A stretch of 64,000 bases of DNA from Actinomycetota bacterium. Lineage in GTDB: Bacteria; Actinomycetota; Acidimicrobiia; Acidimicrobiales; Ilumatobacteraceae. The stretch's first letter is position 1, and each line of letters begins with the position of its first letter. The notes beneath the pieces were generated by a model. It had not been told where the DNA came from. It did not search any database and saw nothing but the letters and a program-made list of their open reading frames with translations. The DNA lies in the NCBI GenBank assembly GCA_947454105.1, contig CANGIP010000001.1:310001-374000 (forward strand), read 5' to 3'. Positions 18,780 to 27,599 of this stretch are shown here, one piece after another. Position numbers and translations under genes: made by a program.

Positions 18780-18932
18780 CTCGCAGCAAACGTTTGGCAC
18801 TGGTGGATCGGCGTAGTTCTCACGATCGTAGGAATCTTGACCGTGGCTGGCGTCGGTGCTGGCTATGTCAAGCAGGTGTCGGCATCCCGTTTCCCGGGTA
18901 AGCGCCAACGCCGCGGCCACGACGAGGGCTGA
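18777..18932 (+). CDS. Small membrane protein, 51 residues
   Basis: Translation from the ATG at 18777 gives a 51-residue protein: one hydrophobic helix (WWIGVVLTIVGILTVAGVGA) followed by a basic tail (PGKRQRRGHDEG). I do not recognise the family. A -10-like TACCAT six bases upstream supports expression. Its TGA stop is in frame with tilS and only three bases before the proposed tilS start, so the two are probably coupled. The GAGG at the end of this gene would be the ribosome-binding site of tilS. Confidence 0.55.
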   Translation: MLAANVWHWWIGVVLTIVGILTVAGVGAGYVKQVSASRFPGKRQRRGHDEG

Positions 18933-18935
18933 GCC

Positions 18936-19862
18936 ATTCCCGATTCGGGAATTCAGGCGACGTGGCAACACACGCCACTCATCATTGATCTTCTCTCTCG
19001 TACAACTTTTCCCGTTGCCGGATCGGTCGTTACTTGTGCAGTCTCGGGAGGTGCTGATTCATTGGCCCTGTTAGCGCTGGCGGTCGCTGCCCAACTCAAC
19101 GTGACGGCCATCCATGTCGATCACCGATTACGCCCCGAGTCGGCATCTGAGGCCGACATAGTTCGTGCAGCAGCCAAGTCTCTGGGCGCTCAATTTCGAG
19201 CTGTGACTGTCAAAGTCGGGCAAGGTCCCAATCTTGAGGCCCGAGCCCGTCAGGCACGCTATGAGACCCTTCCTGACGATGTTTTGACGGGCCACACTGC
19301 CGATGACCAGGCCGAAACTGTTCTCTTAAACATTTTGCGTGGCGCTGGAGTCGATGGGCTGGCCGGAATCCGACCCACTGGAGGTCCGAGCCATCAGGTG
19401 GGGCATCCATTGCTCGCCATTCGTCGGGCCGAAACTGAAGCCGTGTGTGATCTTCTGGGCTGGGTCCCGGTGTCGGACCCCTCAAACAACGACCATTCAC
19501 TGCTGCGAAATCGCATTCGCCAGCAGATTTTGCCTGTACTCAACGAAGCCGCCCACCGCGATCTCACACCGATTTTGAGTCGTCAAGCCGCATTGATGGC
19601 CGATGATGCGAACTTCCTCGACGAGTTGGCCGCCGAGATCGATCCAACAGATGCCAAAGCACTCGCTAGCGCTCCCGTGGCCCTGGCTCGTCGGGCTATT
19701 CGCCGCTGGCTCTCGGGCGCCCATCCCCCTGATGCCGCATCGGTCGAACGGGTGCTCGCCGTGGCCCGTGGCGAGGTTATTGCGTGCGAATTACCGGGCG
19801 GAATCAGAATTAGTCGAACAAATCAGCGAATCTCGATCACCCCCACCCCTGCTCAGGACTAG
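18936..19862 (+). CDS. tilS: tRNA(Ile)-lysidine synthase, apparently starting with ATT
   Basis: TilS converts C34 of tRNA-Ile(CAU) to lysidine. The essential PP-loop SGGADSLALL lies just upstream of position 19,070, so any start at or after 19,062 would remove it. Between the in-frame TGA at 18930 and that motif there is no ATG, GTG or TTG. An ATT at 18936 follows GAGGG with about seven bases of spacing and gives a typical N-terminus (THPL-DLLSR-FPVAG spacing before the PP-loop). Downstream are HVDHRLRPES, TGHTADDQAETVLLNILRGAG and LLRNRIRQQILP, all TilS hallmarks. It has about 308 residues. The enzyme call is secure; the start is inferred. Confidence 0.85.
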   Translation: MPDSGIQATWQHTPLIIDLLSRTTFPVAGSVVTCAVSGGADSLALLALAVAAQLNVTAIHVDHRLRPESASEADIVRAAAKSLGAQFRAVTVKVGQGPNLEARARQARYETLPDDVLTGHTADDQAETVLLNILRGAGVDGLAGIRPTGGPSHQVGHPLLAIRRAETEAVCDLLGWVPVSDPSNNDHSLLRNRIRQQILPVLNEAAHRDLTPILSRQAALMADDANFLDELAAEIDPTDAKALASAPVALARRAIRRWLSGAHPPDAASVERVLAVARGEVIACELPGGIRISRTNQRISITPTPAQD

Positions 19863-19871
19863 TGTGACGGC

Positions 19872-20387
19872 GTGCCGCCTAAGTTACGTGGAAAGTGGGC
19901 TCTGGGAATTACCCCCAGAAACTTCACTTGGATTCTCAAAGACCGATTAGCCGTATGTGAACGCCCCGGGGGCTATGGCGATAACCATCGCCGAGTTCGC
20001 CGCCAAGAAGAGATCATCTGGATCCGGGAAAACCATTTCGGTTGCCTGATCAGCATCATTCCGGCCCCCCACAATCTGCATAACTACGACGAACTCAACG
20101 TCAATTATCAGCACCGGCCATATAACAATGAAAATAATGAGAAAATTGACGAATGGGCGCGTGGGCTCTTCAAAGAACTCAAGAAGTTGCTCACCAACAA
20201 CGTCAAGGTGATTGTCCACGGCGAAGAGGTCGGCGACATCATCATGGGTGCCATGGCGGCCTTCGTTCGTTGGCAGGGAATGATCGAAGATCCCATTGAG
20301 GCCATCGCCATTGGCGAGAAACTCGCTGGTCACCAACTTGATCCGTCAGCTCGCGAACTCATTTTGCGGGCCCATCTTCTGCGCTAG
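19872..20387 (+). CDS. Conserved protein resembling a dual-specificity phosphatase fold without catalytic Cys
   Basis: A 171-residue protein from a GTG start, nine bases after tilS. I do not firmly recognise the family. The pattern HNLHNYDELNVNYQHRPY, then a helix, then VIVHGEEVGDIIMGAMAAFVRW resembles the DSP layout, in which the last element would be HCxxGxxR. Here the Cys is Gly and the Arg is Asp, so it would be a pseudophosphatase or an unrelated fold. A basic N-terminal stretch (RPGGYGDNHRRVRRQEE) is notable. It may act on RNA or nucleotides given the tilS neighbour, but that is speculation. Confidence 0.55.
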   Translation: MPPKLRGKWALGITPRNFTWILKDRLAVCERPGGYGDNHRRVRRQEEIIWIRENHFGCLISIIPAPHNLHNYDELNVNYQHRPYNNENNEKIDEWARGLFKELKKLLTNNVKVIVHGEEVGDIIMGAMAAFVRWQGMIEDPIEAIAIGEKLAGHQLDPSARELILRAHLLR

Positions 20388-20444
20388 TCGGCAAATGGTG
20401 ACCTCAGGTCGCCACAGGGTGTTTTGTCATACTAAGTTACAAAA

Positions 20445-21047
20445 ATGAACAACGCCGCCGCAGTTTTCAACACGTCCACCTTGATCGTGAGCCAAAAGGC
20501 CAAGTTGATTGAAATCAACAATCAGTACACGGTCTCCAACGATCAGGGTCATGTCTTGGCCACTGTCAATCAGGTTGGTCAAAGCAAAGCCAAAAAAGTT
20601 CTCCGACTGGTTTCGAATCTCGACCAGTACATGACGCACAAACTTGAAATCGCCGACACCAATGGCGAAGTGCTCATGCGACTCACTCGTCCTCGCAAGA
20701 TCATCAAGAGCACAATCATCGTGGCCGACGCCAATGACAATGAAATTGGTCGCATCGTTCAAGAAAACATGATCGGCAAAATTCATTTTGCGATGGAGGT
20801 CAACGGACAAAAAGTCGGATCGATTCGCGCCGAAAGTTGGCTCGCGTGGGATTTCCGCATTGAAGATGCATCGGGTAACGAAATTGCTCGCATCGACAAG
20901 ACCTGGGCTGGCGCTTTGAAGGAAATGTTTACAACGGCCGACAACTATGCCGTCTCCATCAAAACCACCATTGAGCAACCGTTGTTGTCATTAGTTGTTG
21001 CCGCAGCACTCAGCGTTGACACCGCTCTCAAACAAGATTCAAACTGA
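20445..21047 (+). CDS. LURP-one/phospholipid scramblase-like protein
   Basis: A 200-residue protein made of beta-rich repeats such as YTVSNDQGHVLATVNQ, LEIADTNGEVLMRLTRP, IIVADANDNEIGRIVQE and FRIEDASGNEIARIDKTW. This is the pattern of the LURP-one-related/scramblase (Tubby-like) fold common in actinobacteria. A C-terminal hydrophobic segment (SLVVAAALSV) may contact the membrane. The function in bacteria is not established. It stands alone between the DSP-like gene and the SDR operon, with about 57 upstream bases containing a GGTGACC-TCA-GGTCGCC near-palindrome. Confidence 0.7.
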   Translation: MNNAAAVFNTSTLIVSQKAKLIEINNQYTVSNDQGHVLATVNQVGQSKAKKVLRLVSNLDQYMTHKLEIADTNGEVLMRLTRPRKIIKSTIIVADANDNEIGRIVQENMIGKIHFAMEVNGQKVGSIRAESWLAWDFRIEDASGNEIARIDKTWAGALKEMFTTADNYAVSIKTTIEQPLLSLVVAAALSVDTALKQDSN

Positions 21048-21080
21048 CAAGTCGCATTCCTATCGTGACCTCAGAGTCAC

Positions 21081-22097
21081 GTGAGTACTAGCGTCAGTTG
21101 TATGGCATCTGCGCCGCGTTCTGGTCAACGAGTTCTTGTCACCGGTATGGGTGGGCAACTCGGATCACTTGTCGCGGCCGAACTTGAAAAGCAATCTTGG
21201 GTTGGTTCGATCGTCGGAATAGATGCTGATCCGCCGCGACGACGTTTACATCGCAGCGAATTCCATCTTGTTGAAGCCGGTGATTCGGTGCGTACTGCGG
21301 ACATCATTAAGTCTTTTGATCCCCACGTACTCATTCACTTAGCGGTGTGGGAACCTGACGCTCGCACGAGTCCTCCGCATGCTGAACGATTTACCCGTGA
21401 GGCCTCTCAATCTGTTTTTGGTGCTGCTTGCGATGGCAAATCTCTCAAACACGTCGTGCTGCGCTCGGGTCTTGAGGTCTATGGACGTGGCGGACATCGC
21501 GTTAACCTTCCCGATGAAACCGCACCAACACAACCGACGTCGCATTACGGTCGCATGTTGGTTGAACTCGAAGAATTCGCCCAAGCCGCATTTGCCGATT
21601 CGCGTGCCGATGTCACCGCATTACGTCTAGCGCCGGTGATCGGCCCTCATGTTCCGAGTCCACTTGGTCGCCTATTGCGACTTCCCTTTGTACCGTTCAA
21701 TATCTTGAAGCCACCGATGTTCAGCGTGCTACACGAACTCGATGCTGCCCAGGCATTTGTCTTGGCAGCGCAACGCACCATCGGTCATCCCATCAACATT
21801 GTTGGCGATGGTGCAATCAGTGGATTTTCAGTCGTGAAGAGGAGCCGCCATATTCCGCTTCCACTCATTGGCCCCGAATGGGCGATTACCCGTCGCATTG
21901 CTCATCTCTTTGGTGCACCAGTTCCCGAACACGTGATGGAAGTTCTACATAACGGTCGACGAGGTGTCAGCACTCGTTGCGCACAAGTACTTGGCTGGGA
22001 ACCTTCAATGGCGACGCAAGAAGTCATTGATTCACTCTTCACCTGGGAAGGCGTCGTTCGTGTGCCGCCCAAAGTTGCATGGGATCAAGCATCATGA
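21081..22097 (+). CDS. Atypical extended SDR / NAD-dependent epimerase-like protein
   Basis: A 338-residue protein with a GTG start. The Rossmann motif is VLVTGMGGQLGSLVAAEL at about 18-35. The extended-SDR core then has LRSGLEVYGRGG. The catalytic segment is SHYGRMLVELEEF, in which the Lys of YxxxK is Leu, so ordinary dehydrogenase/epimerase chemistry is unlikely. Similar Lys-lacking proteins occur in actinobacteria beside hydrolases. A perfect GTGAC-N6-GTCAC repeat (21065-21080) abuts the start codon. It is first in a tightly overlapping three-gene operon with the hydrolase and the renalase-like gene. Confidence 0.8.
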   Translation: MSTSVSCMASAPRSGQRVLVTGMGGQLGSLVAAELEKQSWVGSIVGIDADPPRRRLHRSEFHLVEAGDSVRTADIIKSFDPHVLIHLAVWEPDARTSPPHAERFTREASQSVFGAACDGKSLKHVVLRSGLEVYGRGGHRVNLPDETAPTQPTSHYGRMLVELEEFAQAAFADSRADVTALRLAPVIGPHVPSPLGRLLRLPFVPFNILKPPMFSVLHELDAAQAFVLAAQRTIGHPINIVGDGAISGFSVVKRSRHIPLPLIGPEWAITRRIAHLFGAPVPEHVMEVLHNGRRGVSTRCAQVLGWEPSMATQEVIDSLFTWEGVVRVPPKVAWDQAS

Positions 22098-22960
22098 CGT
22101 ACGCAATTTCCAGCGACGGTACGCGCATTCATTACGAAATCATTGGTCGCAAATCAGCTCCGCCGGTCCTGATGATTCAAGGTCTTGGTGCAGATAAGCA
22201 CATGTGGGATATGCAGCGATTCGTGCTTGCCACGCGCTACCGCGTGATCGCCCACGACAACCGCGGTGCCGGTCGAAGCGACAAGCCGTTTGGCGCGTAC
22301 ACGATTGAACAAATGGCCGCCGATGCGATTGCCGTGCTCGATCATGCCGGAATCGACAATGCTCATGTCGTTGGCGCATCAATGGGCGGAGTCATTTCTC
22401 AACTCGTCGCGGTGTTGTATCCCGAGCGAGTTCGCTCACTCTCGTTGGTTTGCACCTCGTGCAGTAACCACCAGTGGCGACGCGACCTCATCAAATCATG
22501 GGGCGATATTGCAACTGAAAAAGGTATGGGTGCCATGACTGCAGTTGCTGCACGTTGGGTGATCGGACCACGTTCTCTGCGTCGCTTATGGCCGGCCGTT
22601 TCATGGCTCGGACCAATCTCAACATCGCGACCTTCACATGGCTTCAAGGGGCAAGTGCAAGCAATTCTTGATGCCGACGATTCGATGCGCGACCTACTGA
22701 GTTCAATCAAGGTGCCGACAACCGTCATTGTGGGTAACCAAGATGTATTGACTCCACGTGGTGACAGTGAAGAAATCGCCGATCGCATTTCAACCGCCGA
22801 ACTCACGGTGTTGTCAGGGGCCGCACACGGACTCATGATTGAACATGCCACAACTTTCAATCGTGTTCTTGGCGACTTCATAGCAAGAGCCGAACAAGTC
22901 TGGAAATCGAAGCACAACAAAGCCAAGAGCGAGCAACGTCACCTACGCTCAGTGTCGTGA
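22094..22960 (+). CDS. Alpha/beta hydrolase
   Basis: A 288-residue hydrolase starting at the ATG that overlaps the SDR stop (ATGA). The oxyanion segment is QGLGADKHMWD, followed by HDNRGAGRSDKP. The nucleophile is in GASMGG near 100, the acid in VGNQDVLTP and the histidine in GAAHGLMIEH. This matches the 3-oxoadipate-enol-lactonase-like group, which includes many esterases. Substrate unknown. Its TGA overlaps the GTG of the next gene, so three proteins are made from one transcript. Confidence 0.88.
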   Translation: MTYAISSDGTRIHYEIIGRKSAPPVLMIQGLGADKHMWDMQRFVLATRYRVIAHDNRGAGRSDKPFGAYTIEQMAADAIAVLDHAGIDNAHVVGASMGGVISQLVAVLYPERVRSLSLVCTSCSNHQWRRDLIKSWGDIATEKGMGAMTAVAARWVIGPRSLRRLWPAVSWLGPISTSRPSHGFKGQVQAILDADDSMRDLLSSIKVPTTVIVGNQDVLTPRGDSEEIADRISTAELTVLSGAAHGLMIEHATTFNRVLGDFIARAEQVWKSKHNKAKSEQRHLRSVS

Positions 22961-23928
22961 GTGACGTTGTTGTTGTTGGTGCTGGCTTAAGTGGTTTAAC
23001 CGCAGCTCGTTCGTTGCAAGAAAAAGGACACAACGTTGTTGTTCTTGACAAAGGGCGTGGTCTTGGTGGTCGTATGGCTACTCGCCGCATCTCTGCACCA
23101 AATGGATCAGTTGCGCTCTTTGATCATGGTGCGCAATTCTTCACCGTTCGTGACCAACAATTTCAAAAGTTGGTGGATGCATGGATCACCAGCGGCATTG
23201 TCCGTGAGTGGTGCCGAGGATTTGTTGCAGACGACGGGCACCCGCGCTATGTCGTGAACAACGGTATGACCGCACTCACCAAACATATTGCTCAAGGTCT
23301 AGATGTACGAACGTCGACTTTGGTTTTTGCCGTAAAACCCTGTGATGCTGATCCCACCAAATGGACTGTTGTTATCGACGACAATTCACGCATCGATTGC
23401 GATGCGGTCGTGATGACTTGTCCACTACCGCAGTCGTATTCATTGACAGTCACAACTGGTGTTGAACTTCCACAAGATTTATTGCTCACCGATTACGACA
23501 GAACTATTGGATTGCTTGCTGTTCTTGATGGTCTATCAGCAGTACCAGCTCCTGGTGGCTTACAAAATCCCGATGATGTGTTTTCGTGGATCGGCGACAA
23601 TCAAGCAAAAGGGATTTCAGATATCCCGGCGATCACTTTTCATGCCAACCCCGCGTGGAGTTCGGCTCATTGGGACGATTCGCTCGAAGATGGATTGGCC
23701 CTCATCACGCACGCAGCCCAGAAATATCTCGGCAACGCGAAAATTGTTGCAAGTGAATATAAGAAGTGGCGCTTTGCGACACCACGCAAGCTCTGGCCCG
23801 ATCCGTACTTTGCCGCCGGAACTTTGGTATTCGCCGGCGATGCATTTGCTGGACCAAAAGTTGAAGGGGCAGTCCTCTCCGGCCGCGCAGCATCTCAATA
23901 CCTGGGCGATCTGGTCGCCAATAACTGA
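22957..23928 (+). CDS. FAD-dependent amine oxidase-like protein (renalase-like)
   Basis: A 323-residue flavoprotein starting with GTG. The N-terminal dinucleotide fold is VVVVGAGLSGLTAARSLQEKG, followed by LDKGRGLGGRMATRR and DHGAQFFTVRD, which is the renalase signature. The C-terminal FAD contact is LVFAGDAFAGPKVEGAVLSG. Renalase-like enzymes oxidise dihydronicotinamide isomers, and bacterial members are mostly uncharacterised. It overlaps the hydrolase by four bases (GTGA). Confidence 0.85.
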   Translation: MSDVVVVGAGLSGLTAARSLQEKGHNVVVLDKGRGLGGRMATRRISAPNGSVALFDHGAQFFTVRDQQFQKLVDAWITSGIVREWCRGFVADDGHPRYVVNNGMTALTKHIAQGLDVRTSTLVFAVKPCDADPTKWTVVIDDNSRIDCDAVVMTCPLPQSYSLTVTTGVELPQDLLLTDYDRTIGLLAVLDGLSAVPAPGGLQNPDDVFSWIGDNQAKGISDIPAITFHANPAWSSAHWDDSLEDGLALITHAAQKYLGNAKIVASEYKKWRFATPRKLWPDPYFAAGTLVFAGDAFAGPKVEGAVLSGRAASQYLGDLVANN

Positions 23929-23942
23929 GGTTTTCTGCTACT

Positions 23943-24599
23943 TCACCAGACCAGATCGTTAACCGTTTTGCCCATCAGACTTGCGGCAATGACAAGCTGG
24001 CCAGAACCTTGATCGACATCTTCTGGGATCGAAACTACGTGCGGAACGCCCAACACTCGACAACCCGCAGCCAGTGCTGATCGCACACCTGTTGGTGAAT
24101 CTTCGATCGCAACGCAATCACGTGGGTCAATACCTAAACGTTCGGCCGCCAACAAATACGGTTCGGGGTGCGGCTTGCCACGCGCCACTTCATCGCCAGT
24201 GACCGAAACTCGAAAGCTGCCCGACGGTAAACACTCAACCACTTGATCGGCAAAACGTTTCCATGACATCGTGACCAACGCTGTGGGAATACCGGCCTCG
24301 TTAACCGCCGACAACAATTCACGAGCACCTGGCCGCCACGGAACTTCAACACGCAACTGAGCCACAACTCGATCGAGCAACATCTCAACTATTTCTGCGG
24401 GCTCACCATCAACACCACCGTGCTTGCGCATGTATGCACCAGAGTCCAAAAGATCAGACCCGACTAAAGCACGTGCATGTTCATGCGACCATTGGCCACC
24501 ATGCATTTCGACAATCTCAAATTCGGCAGCAAACCAATACGGTTCGGTGTCAACAATGGTTCCATCCATGTCCCATAAAACGGCGGCCGGTTGATTCAT
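23943..24599 (-). CDS. HAD-superfamily hydrolase, phosphoglycolate phosphatase/beta-phosphoglucomutase-like
   Basis: A 218-residue subfamily I HAD enzyme. Motif I is LWDMDGTIVDTEPYW near 8-22, motif II a Thr/Ser in ALVTMSW near 112, motif III a Lys in RGKPHPEPYL near 145, and motif IV IEDSPTGVRSA near 165. The cap between motifs I and II is helical (type C1). The substrate is probably a sugar phosphate or another small phosphate ester. It lies eleven bases after the stop of the amidohydrolase gene on the same strand. Confidence 0.88.
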   Translation of the reverse strand: MNQPAAVLWDMDGTIVDTEPYWFAAEFEIVEMHGGQWSHEHARALVGSDLLDSGAYMRKHGGVDGEPAEIVEMLLDRVVAQLRVEVPWRPGARELLSAVNEAGIPTALVTMSWKRFADQVVECLPSGSFRVSVTGDEVARGKPHPEPYLLAAERLGIDPRDCVAIEDSPTGVRSALAAGCRVLGVPHVVSIPEDVDQGSGQLVIAASLMGKTVNDLVW

Positions 24600-24610
24600 T
24601 CGTTGCTACT

Positions 24611-25993
24611 TCAGGACAACTGTTGAATACGCGAACTAATTGAATGATGCGACGTCAACATCTCATCAAGTGCTGGATGAGTTATCTGTCCATTGCGCAC
24701 GACGACTCGGCCATGAACAACCGTGTGCTTGGCCGATGCTGGCCCACAACGCAACCAAGCTTCAACCGGATCGGCGATCGCTCCAGCAAAAGATGGTCCA
24801 GTAAGCGACCATACGGCGACGTCACCAACTGAGCCAACACTGATCTCACCAATTTCGCCTTCGCGTCCTAAACAGCCCGCGCCACCCCGAGTGGCAATTT
24901 CAAGCGACATCCGTGCAGTTCCGGCACTCGCACCGTTACGTAATTTCGCCAGCAACATTGCTTGGCGTGCTTCAAGCCACATTGATGCCGAGTCGGCCGA
25001 TGATGAACCATCAACACCTAAACCAACTTTCACACCAGCGGCACGCAGATCAACAACGGGAGAAATACCTGATGCCAAAATCATGTTGCTACTCGGACAA
25101 TGTGCAACGCCGATACCTGCGGCACCCAAACGATGCACTTCATCATGATTAGGCATCACGCAGTGAGCAACCCACGTGCGATCTGAACACCATCCAGTGC
25201 GCTCAAGATATTCCATAGGACGACAACCGAAAGTGGCAATCGAGAAATCATCGTCTTCAGCATTTTCAGCAAAGTGAGTGTGTAAACGCACATCAAGCTT
25301 TTCGGCAAGTTCAGCCGAACGCACCATCAGTTCTTCAGTCACGCTAAAAGGTGAACATGGTGCGAGTGCGACGCGCACCATTGCCCCAAATGAGCGATCA
25401 TGATGCCGTTCAACAGCTAATTGACTAGCTGACAAAATCTCGTCATCGTCCGACACGACATCATCAGGTGGCAATCCGCCATCTTTTTGTGACAACGACA
25501 TTGATCCACGGGTCGGATGAAAACGCATTCCGAGATCTTGGGCTGCACGAATTTCTGCAGTCAATAAGTCGCCGGCTCCGTGGGGATGCAAATACAAATG
25601 GTCGGTGCTCGTCGTACAACCCGATAGCGCCAATTCGGCAAGTCCGACATACGCACTGACGTACACGGCCTCTTCATCGATGGCGCGCCACAACGGGTAG
25701 AGCGACTGCAACCAACCAAACAACGGCTTGTCGGTCATTGGAGGATACGCACGAGTGAGGTTTTGATACAGGTGGTGGTGAGTGTTCACTAAACCTGGGG
25801 TCACCAAACAATCGGTCGCGTCCAGTTTTTCTCGCGCTGCAGGCTTTGGATCTAACGACGATCCAACTCCGCTCACCAATCCTTTGGTAATCGCAACCCA
25901 TCCACCTTTAAGTTCGCGTCGATCGTCATCAACCGTCGCAACGACTAAAGCATTTTCAATTAAAATATCTGCCATGTTCTCTGAATTACTCAC
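24611..25993 (-). CDS. 8-oxoguanine deaminase-like amidohydrolase
   Basis: A 460-residue amidohydrolase of the AtzA/TrzN/8-oxoguanine deaminase group. The metal motif is VNTHHHLYQNLTRAYPP, then HTHFAEN, HCVMPNHDEV and GLGVDGSSSAD. The HHHLYQNLTRA and PLFGWLQSLYPLW segments are those of 8-oxoguanine deaminases, which yield urate and ammonia. A GTG at 25993 with the Shine-Dalgarno GGAGG overlaps the stop of the upstream decarboxylase gene; the ATG at 25975 is an alternative. Other hydroxytriazine or purine deaminase activities remain possible. Confidence 0.82.
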   Translation of the reverse strand: MSNSENMADILIENALVVATVDDDRRELKGGWVAITKGLVSGVGSSLDPKPAAREKLDATDCLVTPGLVNTHHHLYQNLTRAYPPMTDKPLFGWLQSLYPLWRAIDEEAVYVSAYVGLAELALSGCTTSTDHLYLHPHGAGDLLTAEIRAAQDLGMRFHPTRGSMSLSQKDGGLPPDDVVSDDDEILSASQLAVERHHDRSFGAMVRVALAPCSPFSVTEELMVRSAELAEKLDVRLHTHFAENAEDDDFSIATFGCRPMEYLERTGWCSDRTWVAHCVMPNHDEVHRLGAAGIGVAHCPSSNMILASGISPVVDLRAAGVKVGLGVDGSSSADSASMWLEARQAMLLAKLRNGASAGTARMSLEIATRGGAGCLGREGEIGEISVGSVGDVAVWSLTGPSFAGAIADPVEAWLRCGPASAKHTVVHGRVVVRNGQITHPALDEMLTSHHSISSRIQQLS

Positions 25994-27396
25994 GATTCCT
26001 CCGGGGCCAATGAATCAAGAATTTCGATGAGATGCTGACGTCGTGTCCGCGGATTCACAATGCAAAAGCGCAGAACGGTTTCGCCATTCCACGAACTCGG
26101 AACAATAAACGATTCACCTGAATACAACTGCTGATCGCTCCAACGTTGATAATCCTCGGGGGTCCAACCGAGACGACGGAACACCAAAATGCTGAGATCG
26201 GGTTCAAGCAATAATTCAAGATATGGCCGCGAACGAATTTCTTCTGCGCCCTGTTTGGTGACTTTGAGCGTGCGTTCAACAGCATCGGCATACGCATCGG
26301 TTCCATGCGTTGCCAAACTAAACCACAGTGGCAATCCCCTCGCGCGACGGCTGAGATGGTGAGCCATATCGGCCGGATTCATTTCTAACCACGGCTGGCT
26401 TTCATCAACTTCACTATGCAGAACATCCAAATACTCTGCATGCTGTGTATGGGCGCGAGGTCCGTCATGAACGTTACGGTAAATCAATGCACAACTGTCA
26501 TATGGACCAAACAACCACTTATGCGGATCAACAATAAAACTGTCGGCCCGTTCAATACCGATGTATTTGTGCCGCACGCTTGGAGCACACAAACCAGCGG
26601 CACCGTAAGCACCATCAACGTGAAACCACACATTGAGTTCGTGAGCCACGTCAGCGACGACTGATAACTCATCAATCACACCGAGGTTGGTTGTTCCACA
26701 CGTTGCAACGATGGCAAATAGGCGATCACGATCGGCTTGCGACATTGCATCAACTGTTGCACGCAGTGTTGAACCCACTAAGCGCCCACGTTCATCGGCT
26801 GGCACCAACAACACATCGGCATCCATAGCGCGCGCTGCTTGAGCAACTGACGAATGTGCGCCTTTGGACGCCATGATGAGTCCACGGGTGTGGTCATGAC
26901 GTCCTTCATTGCGCGAACGCCACCAATGACGACCCGCAATCAAAGCTGACATGTTTCCAGCCGTTCCGCCACTGACAAAAACTCCACCAGCAGACGCAGG
27001 GAAGTCAGCAAGATCGGCAATCCATCGCAAAGCTTGGTTCTCGGCGAAGACTGCGCCCGCACCTTCGAGCCATGAACCCGCATAGATACTCGCGGCTGAA
27101 ACAACCATGTCAAAAATGATTGAAGCTTCGGTCGGGGCACCTGGAACAAACGATAAGAACTTCGGATGGTCCACCGATATTGACGACGGGGCTAAAACTT
27201 CGGTGAAAAGTCGTAATGCTTCAGCACCAGTAATTCCGTCTTTGGTGATTGTTTGCCCAACTGCTTCAAGCAATTCTTCGAAGGGACGCGGCGCACCTAA
27301 AGGTGGTGGGTCAATACGAATGCGATCAATTGAATACAAAAGCGCTTTGCTAGCGAGTCGAGCCATTTCGGCGTCGGGTGTATGCATCCCAACCAT
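25990..27396 (-). CDS. Group II pyridoxal-phosphate-dependent amino acid decarboxylase
   Basis: A 468-residue PLP enzyme of the aromatic-L-amino-acid/glutamate decarboxylase type. FVSGGTAGNMSAL lies near 145, HVDGAYGAAGL carries the pyridine-nitrogen Asp, and DSFIVDPHKWLFGPYD carries the PLP-binding Lys near 305. The amino-acid substrate cannot be read from the sequence. It overlaps the amidohydrolase by four bases. Together with RidA upstream, which removes reactive enamine/imine by-products of PLP enzymes, this minus-strand group is functionally plausible. Confidence 0.88.
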   Translation of the reverse strand: MVGMHTPDAEMARLASKALLYSIDRIRIDPPPLGAPRPFEELLEAVGQTITKDGITGAEALRLFTEVLAPSSISVDHPKFLSFVPGAPTEASIIFDMVVSAASIYAGSWLEGAGAVFAENQALRWIADLADFPASAGGVFVSGGTAGNMSALIAGRHWWRSRNEGRHDHTRGLIMASKGAHSSVAQAARAMDADVLLVPADERGRLVGSTLRATVDAMSQADRDRLFAIVATCGTTNLGVIDELSVVADVAHELNVWFHVDGAYGAAGLCAPSVRHKYIGIERADSFIVDPHKWLFGPYDSCALIYRNVHDGPRAHTQHAEYLDVLHSEVDESQPWLEMNPADMAHHLSRRARGLPLWFSLATHGTDAYADAVERTLKVTKQGAEEIRSRPYLELLLEPDLSILVFRRLGWTPEDYQRWSDQQLYSGESFIVPSSWNGETVLRFCIVNPRTRRQHLIEILDSLAPEES

Positions 27397-27434
27397 GAGT
27401 CAGCCTTTGCCGACAACAGACGTGGTCAACAGAG

Positions 27435-27590
27435 TCAGGTGTTGAGATCGAGCAGCTCGCTGCCCTCGTTACGAATTTCGCCATCCTTCCACAGCACATG
27501 ACCAAACAATGCTGCGACACCCGCCATCGACAAACCGAAGATGATGGGAAATCCGAGGAGGACGAGCATGAGAATCACTGCACCAGGCAT
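27435..27590 (-). CDS. Small membrane protein, 51 residues
   Basis: The minus strand from the ATG at 27590 encodes 51 residues: one hydrophobic helix (AVILMLVLLGFPIIFGLSMAGVAALFG) followed by a short charged tail (KDGEIRNEGSELLDLNT). The family is not recognised. It lies nine bases after the ridA stop and 38 bases before the decarboxylase start, filling an otherwise empty gap in a same-strand gene series. That position and the clean membrane-helix pattern support it as real. Confidence 0.5.
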   Translation of the reverse strand: MPGAVILMLVLLGFPIIFGLSMAGVAALFGHVLWKDGEIRNEGSELLDLNT

Positions 27591-27599
27591 GGTCAAAAC

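Noticed and set aside
19062-19862. tilS starting at TTG 19062
   Set aside because: That start would delete most of the SGGxDS PP-loop needed for activity, so translation must begin further upstream.
18777-19862. tilS as a fused or disrupted pseudogene with the small membrane protein
   Set aside because: The rest of tilS is intact, the membrane protein is a complete helix plus tail, and an ATT with ribosome-binding site explains the start. It stays possible if reads show an error.
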